Source: UBA1181 sp963619325
Lineage (GTDB): Bacteria; Bacteroidota; Bacteroidia; Bacteroidales; Paludibacteraceae
Assembly (NCBI GenBank): GCA_963619325.1
Contig: CAVEVQ010000002.1
Span: 1-64,000 of the forward strand
DNA: 64,000 nucleotides
Direction of reading: 5' to 3'
The notes beneath the pieces were generated by a model. It ran no database searches. It had not been told where the DNA came from and saw nothing but the letters and a program-made list of their open reading frames with translations. Shown piece after piece: positions 8,228 to 15,810 of the stretch. Position 1 is the first letter of the stretch. Each line of letters opens with the position of its first letter. The position numbers were made by a program, and so were the translations under genes.

Positions 8228-9691
8228 ATGAAGAAAAAAGTTTTTGGTGTATTGCTTCTGATGGAAACTTTTTTCCTGTTTCTTTCAGTGGTGGTCGCTC
8301 TTTATTATGGGGAAGGTGATTTTGCATCACTCGCCATCGCAACGGCTGCCTGTGCTGTTACTGGACTTTCCCTTTTTCTTCCTAATACGAAGGAGAAAGC
8401 AAATCTCAATCGAAAAGACTGCTATCTGATTATTGCCGGCACATGGGTTGTCTTTTCTCTTTTCGGTATGCTGCCGTTTTTGATTTATGGAACGGCAACG
8501 TCGGTCGCAGATGCTTTTTTCGAGACAATGTCAGGATTCACTACAACGGGGGCTTCTGTCTTCAGTAATATAGATGCGCAGCCTCACGGACTCCTTTTTT
8601 GGCGGTCTGTCCAACAGTGGATGGGCGGTTTGGGTATTGTCATCTTCTCTATCGCCCTTTTGCCGTCGTTCAACCGAAACAACAAACAGTTGTTCTCAAC
8701 CGAGGCGACAAGTGTGTCGACGGGCAAACTACGACCTAAGACACAAGAGGCGGCTCGTGGTATCCTGCTGATTTATGTCGGTTTGACTTTAGTCTGCACT
8801 TTTTTCTACTGGGTTGGTCCGATGGGTCTATATGACTCTTTGTGTCATGCTATGACGACTATCGGGACGGGCGGATTCAGCACTCACCAATCAAGTATCG
8901 CCTATTTCAACTCTCCTTACATAGAGTATGTGTGTTCATTGTTTTCTTTTTTGGGTGGAGTCAATTTCGCCTTGTATTTTTATGCAAGCAGGGGCAATTG
9001 GCGACCATTGAAGAACAATGAAGAGTTTCGTTGGTATTGGGCAGGGACACTGTTTTTCACGGTCGTTTTTTTCTTCCTTTTTGTTGTAAATCCCAATGGG
9101 TCGACCTCTCCACAGATGCCAGTCTCTTTTGAGTCTGAGTTTAGAACGGCGCTTTTTCATACGACGACGATTTTCTCATCCAGTGGTTTCCAAAGTACAT
9201 ATTGCGATTATACTTCGTGGGGGGCTTCTTTCTGGATGCCAACCATACTGTTGATGGTTTGTGGAGCATGTGCCGGTTCTTCGAGTGGAGGTCTGAAATT
9301 GATCCGTTTCATCATCTGTTTCAAAAATATGCGGAATGAGTTCCGCTTGCATAAACACCCGAATGCAGTCTTCCCAGTAAAAATATCGAAGCATCTGATA
9401 GATGATGTCTTGGTTCGCCGCACGTTGGCTTTCATCTATATCTTCATTATTGCGGTGGTGGTGGGTACTACAATGTTGACTTTTGCAGGGTTGGATTTCG
9501 ACACGGCTTTTGGTGCGTGTATAAGCACGATCAGCAATACTGGCCCTGCTTTTGGAAGTGCTGGTCCAATCAGCAATTATGCCTCGTTTCCAGATGTTGC
9601 AAAATGGATGTGTTCTGCTTTGATGTTGATTGGTCGTTTAGAGTTATATACGATTTTGTTGATGTTTACGCCTAATTTCTGGCGAGATTGA
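8228..9691 (+). CDS. trkH: TrkH family potassium uptake protein
   Basis: This 487-residue integral membrane protein has the fourfold pore-loop repeat of Trk/Ktr/HKT transporters. The four filter segments are TTTGASVF (near residue 104), TTIGTGGFST (near 209), FSSSGFQST (near 316) and SNTGPAFG (near 435), each keeping the filter glycine. It should move K+ across the inner membrane with a cytoplasmic TrkA partner, which is not in the window. I start it at the ATG at 8228 (MKKKVF) instead of the GTG at 8210, because a promoter element ends at 8207 and the first membrane helix follows directly. Confidence 0.92.
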   Translation: MKKKVFGVLLLMETFFLFLSVVVALYYGEGDFASLAIATAACAVTGLSLFLPNTKEKANLNRKDCYLIIAGTWVVFSLFGMLPFLIYGTATSVADAFFETMSGFTTTGASVFSNIDAQPHGLLFWRSVQQWMGGLGIVIFSIALLPSFNRNNKQLFSTEATSVSTGKLRPKTQEAARGILLIYVGLTLVCTFFYWVGPMGLYDSLCHAMTTIGTGGFSTHQSSIAYFNSPYIEYVCSLFSFLGGVNFALYFYASRGNWRPLKNNEEFRWYWAGTLFFTVVFFFLFVVNPNGSTSPQMPVSFESEFRTALFHTTTIFSSSGFQSTYCDYTSWGASFWMPTILLMVCGACAGSSSGGLKLIRFIICFKNMRNEFRLHKHPNAVFPVKISKHLIDDVLVRRTLAFIYIFIIAVVVGTTMLTFAGLDFDTAFGACISTISNTGPAFGSAGPISNYASFPDVAKWMCSALMLIGRLELYTILLMFTPNFWRD

Positions 9692-9756
9692 TAGACGGTG
9701 AAAGTAAAATAGAAAAGTGAAAAATAAATAAACGAAATAAACAAGTTTATATCAAA

Positions 9757-10611
9757 ATGGGTAAGGGTTTTAGAAAATGGTACGTTCCTTCGTATAGGGT
9801 CGCAACTGAATTCGAGAAGAAAATGATGGAGTTGGAGAAGAGAGGTTATGATGTGCCTCCTCGTAAGTTGGTTAAGACACCGGAACAGATAGAAGGAATT
9901 AAAAGGAGTTCAGTCGTTAATACGGGTGTGCTCGACTTGGTGGAGAGAGAGATAAAGGTGGGAATGAGTACGGAGGATATTGATAGATTGGTGTATGACT
10001 ATACAATTTCTCATGGTGCGATTCCTGCTCCGCTCAATTTTGAGGGGTTCCCGAAGAGTGTATGCACTTCTATCAATGAGGTTGTTGCCCATGGAATTCC
10101 AAGTCCATGCAGAATACTAAAAGAGGGTGATATCATTAATGTTGATGTTTCAACCATCTTGGACGGTTATTTCTCTGATGCTTCAAGGATGTTCTGCATC
10201 GGCGAGGTTTCTCCAGAGAAGAAGAGATTGGTTGATGTGACGTTAGAATGTTTGAAAGTTGGAATGGCAGCCGCTAAACCATATCATCCAGTCAATGAAA
10301 TTGGTGCTGCCATAGAAGTGTATGCGAGAGGAAAGGGATATTCTGTGGTTGAAGAGTTGACGGGTCATGGAGTTGGATTAGAGTTTCATGAAGATCCTGA
10401 GGTATGTCATTTCAGACAGAATAAAGTGAGGATGTTGCTCGTCCCGGGTATGGTCTTCACCATTGAGCCTATGATTAATATGGGAAAGAAGGAAGTCTTG
10501 TTCAACAAACTTGATGGTTGGACTGTTACGACAAAAGATGGATTGCCTTCTGCTCAGTGGGAACACACTTTCTTGATGACGGAAAATGGTCTGGAAATTC
10601 TAACTTATTAA
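9757..10611 (+). CDS. map: Methionine aminopeptidase, type I
   Basis: This enzyme removes the N-terminal methionine from new proteins in the cytoplasm. All five metal ligands are visible: D130 in NVDVST, D141 in GYFSDASRMF, H204 in GHGVGLEFHEDP, E237 in FTIEPMI and E269 in QWEHTF. The 284-residue length includes about 35 extra N-terminal residues compared with E. coli, starting KGFRKWYVPSYRVATEFEKK, an extension I associate with Bacteroidales homologues. It follows trkH by 65 bases and precedes a small zinc-ribbon gene by 18 bases, so it may be cotranscribed with the latter. Confidence 0.95.
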   Translation: MGKGFRKWYVPSYRVATEFEKKMMELEKRGYDVPPRKLVKTPEQIEGIKRSSVVNTGVLDLVEREIKVGMSTEDIDRLVYDYTISHGAIPAPLNFEGFPKSVCTSINEVVAHGIPSPCRILKEGDIINVDVSTILDGYFSDASRMFCIGEVSPEKKRLVDVTLECLKVGMAAAKPYHPVNEIGAAIEVYARGKGYSVVEELTGHGVGLEFHEDPEVCHFRQNKVRMLLVPGMVFTIEPMINMGKKEVLFNKLDGWTVTTKDGLPSAQWEHTFLMTENGLEILTY

Positions 10612-10629
10612 AAGATAAGTGTCTGAAGT

Positions 10630-10875
10630 ATGAAATGCTATCACTGCGGTTGTGAAATTTCTGATTCTGCTAAGTATTGTCTCTATTGTGGAAAGCGAGT
10701 GGGTGATACTCGGTGTGCGTATAGAGGAGATTCTTTCAATGGGAAGCCAGAAGAGAGGACAATTCTAAAAGGAAAACCTCAGAGAGTGCGGTTCCCATAC
10801 GGATTGAAGATTTTAATCGCAGTGATGGTTTTGGCTATGGCGGGGATTGTCATAGTCTGTTTGAGAATGCAGTAG
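10630..10875 (+). CDS. Small zinc-ribbon membrane protein
   Basis: This 81-residue protein begins with a rubredoxin-like zinc ribbon (MKCYHCGCEISDSAKYCLYC, Cys at 3, 6, 17 and 20) of the zinc_ribbon_2 kind. A basic linker follows, and a single C-terminal membrane helix (LIAVMVLAMAGIVIV) ends a few residues before the stop. The ribbon would face the cytoplasm. Function is unknown. It sits 18 bases behind map on the same strand. Confidence 0.75.
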   Translation: MKCYHCGCEISDSAKYCLYCGKRVGDTRCAYRGDSFNGKPEERTILKGKPQRVRFPYGLKILIAVMVLAMAGIVIVCLRMQ

Positions 10876-10919
10876 TTTAATGTAATCAAATCTTGTTGAG
10901 GTCGCATTGGTTGTCTTGG

Positions 10920-11345
10920 TCAACTTTCGTATTTTGCCTTAAACACAGTTGCATACATTTTCATTTGCTTCATCATAGCCAACATACCATTCGAGCGGGT
11001 TGGCGAGAGATGTTCTCTCAAACCGATTTTGTCGATGAAGTAGAGGTCGGCATTGATGATTTCATCGGGAGTCGCTCCTGAAAGGATGTAGACTAACATA
11101 CTGACAATGCCTCCTGCTATGTCGGTGTTACTTTCTCCTTGGTAGTACACATTGCCGTCCTTGTACTCGGCGTATACCCAAACTTTGCTCTGGCAGCCTT
11201 CAATGAGATATTCGGGAGTCTTATATTTCTCTTCGATGCCAACGTTCTCGATGCCCTTGTCTATGATCTGCTGATATTTATCAAGCCAATCGTCTAAAAA
11301 TTCAAATTCAGAGATAATCTCGTCTTGTTTCTCGTTGATTGTCAT
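10920..11345 (-). CDS. sufE: SufE cysteine desulfuration protein
   Basis: SufE accepts the persulfide sulfur from SufS and passes it to the Fe-S scaffold in the cytoplasm. The 141-residue length is normal. The acceptor Cys is C51 in LIEGCQSKVW, the same number as in the E. coli protein, and the conserved SPTRSNGM segment is present. It lies 35 bases downstream of sufS on the same strand, with its own -7 element in the gap. The scaffold genes sufBCD are not in this window. Confidence 0.92.
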   Translation of the reverse strand: MTINEKQDEIISEFEFLDDWLDKYQQIIDKGIENVGIEEKYKTPEYLIEGCQSKVWVYAEYKDGNVYYQGESNTDIAGGIVSMLVYILSGATPDEIINADLYFIDKIGLREHLSPTRSNGMLAMMKQMKMYATVFKAKYES

Positions 11346-11367
11346 TGCTGTGGTTTTTAAAACTTTG

Positions 11368-11375
11368 CAAAGTTA
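11368..11375 (-). promoter_or_regulatory. -7 element in front of sufE
   Basis: TAACTTTG on the minus strand fits the Bacteroidota TAnnTTTG element, 23 bases before the sufE start and just behind the sufS stop. No clear -33 TTTG box was found, so independent sufE transcription is only suggested. Confidence 0.35.
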
Positions 11376-11380
11376 CTACT

Positions 11381-12610
11381 TTATTTCTTACGAGTGAACA
11401 TTTTGGATATGCGTTCTATACCTTCCACTAATTTGTCGATCTCTTCCTTTGTGTTGTAGATGGCAAAAGAGGCGCGAACTGTTCCGTCTATTCCAAAAGC
11501 CTGCATGACGGGTTCCGCACAATGGTGTCCTGTGCGCACAGCAATGCCCAACTTGTCTAATATTGAGCCCATGTCGTAAGGATGAATGTTGCCAACAAGG
11601 AACGAAATCAATCCGCTTTTGCAAGGAGCTTCACCAATGATGTGCATACCTGGAATTTGTTGCAGCTGTTTTGTCGCGTATTCTACCAAACTATGTTCGT
11701 AGTCGGCGATATTGTTGATGCCAATGTTGTTTACATAGTTGAGGGCGGTCGCCAAGGCGGTCGAGCCGATGTAGTCTGGTGTCCCTGCTTCGAATTTGAA
11801 AGGGAGTTCGTTGAAAGTCGTTTTTTCAAATGTTACTTTTTGAATCATTTCCCCTCCACCTTGATAGGGAGGAATTTTCTCCAACCACGCTTCTTTGCCA
11901 TAGAGGATTCCAATCCCCGTCGGACCATAAATCTTATGTCCTGAGAATGCCAGGAAATCGCAATCTAAATCTTGCACATCCACTTTTGTGTGGGGAACGG
12001 ATTGGGCTGCATCTATCAGGACTGGTATGTTGTGGCTGTGTGCGATGCGAATCACCTCTTTGACAGGGTTGACTGTTCCTAATGTGTTGGAGACGTGCGT
12101 TAAAGAGATGAGTCTCGTGTGTTCGTTGATGAGTTCTGTTATTTTGTCTATCTGCAAAACACCTTTTTCATCGAACGGAATTACACGTAATTTTATCTTT
12201 CGTATGTCCTGCAATAGTTGCCAAGGGACGATGTTAGAGTGGTGTTCCATCTGCGAGATGATGATCTCGTCTCCGTCTTGGCACTGACTGATGCCGAACG
12301 AGTGAGCCACTAAGTTGATAGCCTCGGTAGTGCCTCGTGTAAACACAATCTCGTGGCTATGTCTTGCGTGAATGAATTGTTGCACCGTCTTACGAGCCTC
12401 TTCGTGAGCCTCCGTGGCCAATTGGCTGAGGTAGTGGACGCCTCTGTGAATATTCGCATTGCAGTTGTAATAGCCTTTTGTAATGGTGTCTACTACGCAC
12501 GATGGCTTTTGGGTTGTTGCGGCATTGTCTAAGTAGACCAAAGGATGCTCGTATATTTCTTTCTTAAGAATAGGAAAGTCTTCTCGAATTTTTTCTATGT
12601 CTATGGTCAT
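11381..12610 (-). CDS. sufS: Cysteine desulfurase SufS
   Basis: This PLP-dependent enzyme takes sulfur from cysteine for Fe-S cluster assembly. The PLP lysine is K226 in FSGHKIYGPTG and the catalytic Cys is C364 in RTGHHCAEP. Both numbers equal those of E. coli SufS, and the 409-residue length is normal. The short loop around the Cys is of the group II (SufS) type, which needs SufE, and sufE follows directly. An N-terminal IREDFPIL motif is also typical. Confidence 0.95.
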   Translation of the reverse strand: MTIDIEKIREDFPILKKEIYEHPLVYLDNAATTQKPSCVVDTITKGYYNCNANIHRGVHYLSQLATEAHEEARKTVQQFIHARHSHEIVFTRGTTEAINLVAHSFGISQCQDGDEIIISQMEHHSNIVPWQLLQDIRKIKLRVIPFDEKGVLQIDKITELINEHTRLISLTHVSNTLGTVNPVKEVIRIAHSHNIPVLIDAAQSVPHTKVDVQDLDCDFLAFSGHKIYGPTGIGILYGKEAWLEKIPPYQGGGEMIQKVTFEKTTFNELPFKFEAGTPDYIGSTALATALNYVNNIGINNIADYEHSLVEYATKQLQQIPGMHIIGEAPCKSGLISFLVGNIHPYDMGSILDKLGIAVRTGHHCAEPVMQAFGIDGTVRASFAIYNTKEEIDKLVEGIERISKMFTRKK

Positions 12611-12666
12611 TGCGTTTATAATCTGTATTTCTCAGGGTCTGTGGAATATCTCTGTTTTTATCCTTG

Positions 12667-12674
12667 CAAAGGTA
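12667..12674 (-). promoter_or_regulatory. -7 element in front of sufS
   Basis: TACCTTTG on the minus strand, 56 bases before the sufS ATG, fits the Bacteroidota -7 consensus. The element is preceded only by the 3' end of the neighbouring receptor gene. No good -33 box is seen. Confidence 0.4.
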
Positions 12675-12679
12675 ACAAA

Positions 12680-15127
12680 TTATTGAAAATGGTAACCGAA
12701 AGAAATTCCGATTTGACGAGGTTTTCCTTGCTGACAGAAATGGTCTCCTAAACTTTCAAACATATAGGTGACATGTTCTTTATTTGCGAGATTTTCTATA
12801 AAGGTCTTTACTTTTACTCTTCTACATTCGTAGGCGATAGTGGCATTTAGAATCATATAGAATGGTTGTGCGTAATTATTGTCTAAGTCCCAGTAAATGC
12901 GTCCGGAACCTTTCATCCCCATAGAAAATGTCAGTTTGTCTATTGCTCTTGAGTCAAATTTGAACGAATAACTCATGTCTAATGAGAGGGTCGAGAGGGG
13001 GGCGAATGGAATATGTTTGTCTTTATAGTCCGTTCCGTTTTGTGAGTACTTTTTTAGTTTAGCATTTGCAATACCTATTGAACCGATGAGAGAAAACGTG
13101 TTTTCTTCGTCGGGGTTCGCACTTTGATAGTTGACGGTTAGTTCTCCTCCTATGCTTTGGCTCTTGTCTGCGTTGATGATCATACTGCCTGTGTTTTCAC
13201 CCAAAGGGAAGGTGTGTATTTGTTGATTCCTTCCGATGATATAGAAAAGACAGATGTCAAAGTTTAAATGGTATTCTGGTGCGAGAATATGTGTACCCAC
13301 CTCAAAATTCACTGTTTTTTCGGGCTTGTAACTGATTTCCTGGTTGTAATCGATGGTTGGAATTCCGTTTGCCTCGGGATTGATCTCTAATGCTTTCAAG
13401 ATTTGGTTTTTCATACGATATTGCATAATGTCGGAGAACAAGTGGGCGTTAAATCCACCAGGACGGTGTCCTCTTGCAATATTAATGTAGATGTTTTTGT
13501 AATTGTCTATGTTGTATTGAGCCGTTACTTTCGGGAGAAAGGTGAAATCGGTCATTTTTTTGTCTCCATATAGATAGGTATAGAGTTCTTGCGGATAGTT
13601 TGGCTGTGCGGTGATATTGTAGTAAATGTCGTTGATGTTGTAGTAGCTCAAACTGTTATGCTCGAAGTTGAGACGGAATCCGAATGTGAAATCCCACTTG
13701 CCTGCGGTTATCTCAGACTGATGATAGGCTGCTGTTCCAAACGATGGATTCTCTAAGTTGTTATCCACTGTCAGCTTGTTCCCCTCTACCGTCAAGAGGC
13801 TGGTTGGAAACCGTGATTGTATGGCTTTGTTCAAGTCATCGCTGAAAACATCGTCAATACCGTCTTTTCGGTAGGAGATGGGGAGTGACATATCATTGTG
13901 TTTGAAGAAGAAGAATAGTCCTGCTTTCCACTGATATTTTTTCCCATTGTTTTCTTTAGAACGGAAATTAAACTCGTGTGAGAGGGCGTGCTCTGTCTGT
14001 TCTATTTTGCGTGAAACCAGGTTTTTTGCGGAAAAATCTGCATCGTATCTCAAATTGTCTTTTAAGAATTGGTAACCTGTGATACTTGAGAAGACGAATT
14101 TGTTGTAGACATATTGCATCACAAGACCGTCGGTGAAAGTGAAACGATCGTACTTGTTGTCGTCATTGATACAGATGTCTTGAATCTGGTTGTTCTGATC
14201 GATGAAGGCGTACGGATTCGCACCTTCGCCCAAGTAGCTTGTGGTGACGACGTTGTCGATGGTGTTCTTTTCTCGAGGCTTTGCGGCTGTTCTGACACGC
14301 AGGCTTATGGAGTTCTGCTTGTCTATTTTCTTTCCTGTGTAGGTGTTCGTGAAAAATCCGTCTGTATGTTTAGCTTTTGCCGAAACGGAGAAGCCGAAAT
14401 GCTCTCTCGGCTTTTGGTAGGTGCCAACGTTGACGCACATTGTGTTGGCTGTCGAATAGTCGATTGAGGCATCTGTTCCAGTGTATTTGAGCGGTGAGCG
14501 TGTGTAGACGTTCATCTGTCCCATCAGTGAGTTTCGCCCCGTGTTGACTCCTTGTGGCCCACGAAGTATCTCCACTCGGTCTACATCATAGAGTTCTGAC
14601 GAATAGGCGGCGCTGCTGAGAATAGGGACATTGTCTACGTTGAGGCTCATCACAGGGTCGCCATACATTGTGCCGAAACCGCGGACGTAGATAGAAGAGA
14701 AATGAGTAGAACCAAATTCTGGCATGTGGAAATTGGGTGTGTTGGAACTTAGGTCGTTCGTTTTTTCCACACTCATAATTTCAAGCTGTGATAGGTCTAT
14801 TTTTGAAAACGCCCCCGGTTGCGCGTATAAAGGCTTAATATCTCGAACGTTGGCTACTACAGCAAATTCGTCAAGGAAAAACATAAAGGTGGAGTCTGAG
14901 AAGTGGTAAAAGTCCACCTTATTTTTCACTGTGTCTTCGTTGAGTATGTCTTTCTCGATTTTTTTTAGCTCGGAATAAGAAGAATCAATGGTGTTTGGCA
15001 CATAGTTTGTATAGGAGACCTCTATGGAGTCCTTTCGATTGCTATCTCTTTGTTTCGCATGAATGGGGGAGGAGACGCCCATCAGCAAAAGCAATGCAAC
15101 AGACAATATTTCGTAAACACGTTTCAT
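12680..15127 (-). CDS. TonB-dependent outer membrane receptor (paralogue 1)
   Basis: This is an outer-membrane beta-barrel that imports a ligand with energy from TonB-ExbBD. A signal peptide (MKRVYEILSVALLLLMGVSS to HA) is followed by a plug domain with FSSIYVRGFGTMYGD, DNVPIL, VDRVEILRGPQGVNTGRNS, then a barrel of repeated beta strands ending in PRQIGISFGYHFQ with a terminal aromatic. There is no carboxypeptidase-like N-terminal domain and no SusD partner, so it is not a typical glycan receptor. A siderophore, haem or vitamin ligand is possible but unproven. I prefer the ATG at 15127 to the TTG two codons upstream. It is clearly a paralogue of the receptor at 15811-18102. Confidence 0.9.
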   Translation of the reverse strand: MKRVYEILSVALLLLMGVSSPIHAKQRDSNRKDSIEVSYTNYVPNTIDSSYSELKKIEKDILNEDTVKNKVDFYHFSDSTFMFFLDEFAVVANVRDIKPLYAQPGAFSKIDLSQLEIMSVEKTNDLSSNTPNFHMPEFGSTHFSSIYVRGFGTMYGDPVMSLNVDNVPILSSAAYSSELYDVDRVEILRGPQGVNTGRNSLMGQMNVYTRSPLKYTGTDASIDYSTANTMCVNVGTYQKPREHFGFSVSAKAKHTDGFFTNTYTGKKIDKQNSISLRVRTAAKPREKNTIDNVVTTSYLGEGANPYAFIDQNNQIQDICINDDNKYDRFTFTDGLVMQYVYNKFVFSSITGYQFLKDNLRYDADFSAKNLVSRKIEQTEHALSHEFNFRSKENNGKKYQWKAGLFFFFKHNDMSLPISYRKDGIDDVFSDDLNKAIQSRFPTSLLTVEGNKLTVDNNLENPSFGTAAYHQSEITAGKWDFTFGFRLNFEHNSLSYYNINDIYYNITAQPNYPQELYTYLYGDKKMTDFTFLPKVTAQYNIDNYKNIYINIARGHRPGGFNAHLFSDIMQYRMKNQILKALEINPEANGIPTIDYNQEISYKPEKTVNFEVGTHILAPEYHLNFDICLFYIIGRNQQIHTFPLGENTGSMIINADKSQSIGGELTVNYQSANPDEENTFSLIGSIGIANAKLKKYSQNGTDYKDKHIPFAPLSTLSLDMSYSFKFDSRAIDKLTFSMGMKGSGRIYWDLDNNYAQPFYMILNATIAYECRRVKVKTFIENLANKEHVTYMFESLGDHFCQQGKPRQIGISFGYHFQ

Positions 15128-15251
15128 AATCAATATAGTTTTCGTTCTTCAGGGAATATTTGCAAGTATAGGTATATTTTTGACAGAGATTGGTGTGGCT
15201 CTTCTTGTTTTTATTAACAAAATTTTAACATTGGGTGCTTTTTATGTGAAA

Positions 15252-15284
15252 AAGTCCGATGAAACCAGTGGTGTCATCGGACTT
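15252..15284 (-). terminator. Terminator behind the calycin-like lipoprotein gene
   Basis: An 11-bp stem (15252-15262 with 15274-15284) contains a further ACC/GGT pairing inside its loop. On the minus strand it is followed by a short T run. It would end the receptor-lipoprotein transcript from 18102 and separates it from the next receptor gene. Confidence 0.8.
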
Positions 15285-15313
15285 GAGTATGGTATAATAT
15301 GTAAAGCTCTTCC

Positions 15314-15787
15314 TTAGTACTCCTTGAAGTAGGTTGGGTAATCTTTGAAACTGAGTTGAAACGAGAGCTTGCCATCTTTTATTTGCCCGTCAAGGCCTGT
15401 TGCGGCATATGCCTCTAAAGGGGTGTTGCCATTCTTTGGCACGATTCTGTCGGCGGCAAATTTTGTAACTCCTTGTGCGTCTTTCCATGCGGGTATGTCC
15501 GATAAAACGGGAGAAACGGTTAATGGCATCTGCGGAACAAACTTCACACCTTGTAGTTTGAGTGTGATTTTTTGGTCTCTGATGTAGTAAGTGCAGACTA
15601 CATTTTCTGTTTTGTACCACTCTCCTTCGTATTGCACTTTTAGTAGTCCTATTGCTGTTGCGTCTGTCTCTTCCGCAGGAGAGATTTCTTCGTCATCATT
15701 GTCTTTGTCTCCGCATGCTGTGCAACAGAAGAACGCCAATAACGTCATTAGTAGAATTTGAATAAATGAAATGGTTTTTTTTGTCAT
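15314..15787 (-). CDS. Calycin-like lipoprotein
   Basis: This 157-residue protein starts with a lipoprotein signal whose acceptor Cys is C25 (FFCCTAC). An acidic linker GDKDNDDEEISPAEE is typical of surface-exposed Bacteroidota lipoproteins. The mature part, a run of short beta strands ending DGKLSFQLSFKDYPTYFKEY, resembles the calycin-like (lipocalin-type) family. I start it at the ATG at 15787, because the upstream part of the frame lies within the end of the preceding receptor gene. It is 23 bases behind that gene and probably cotranscribed, which suggests it helps capture the same ligand. Confidence 0.75.
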   Translation of the reverse strand: MTKKTISFIQILLMTLLAFFCCTACGDKDNDDEEISPAEETDATAIGLLKVQYEGEWYKTENVVCTYYIRDQKITLKLQGVKFVPQMPLTVSPVLSDIPAWKDAQGVTKFAADRIVPKNGNTPLEAYAATGLDGQIKDGKLSFQLSFKDYPTYFKEY

Positions 15788-15810
15788 AATGTAATATGTT
15801 ATTTTGATGT

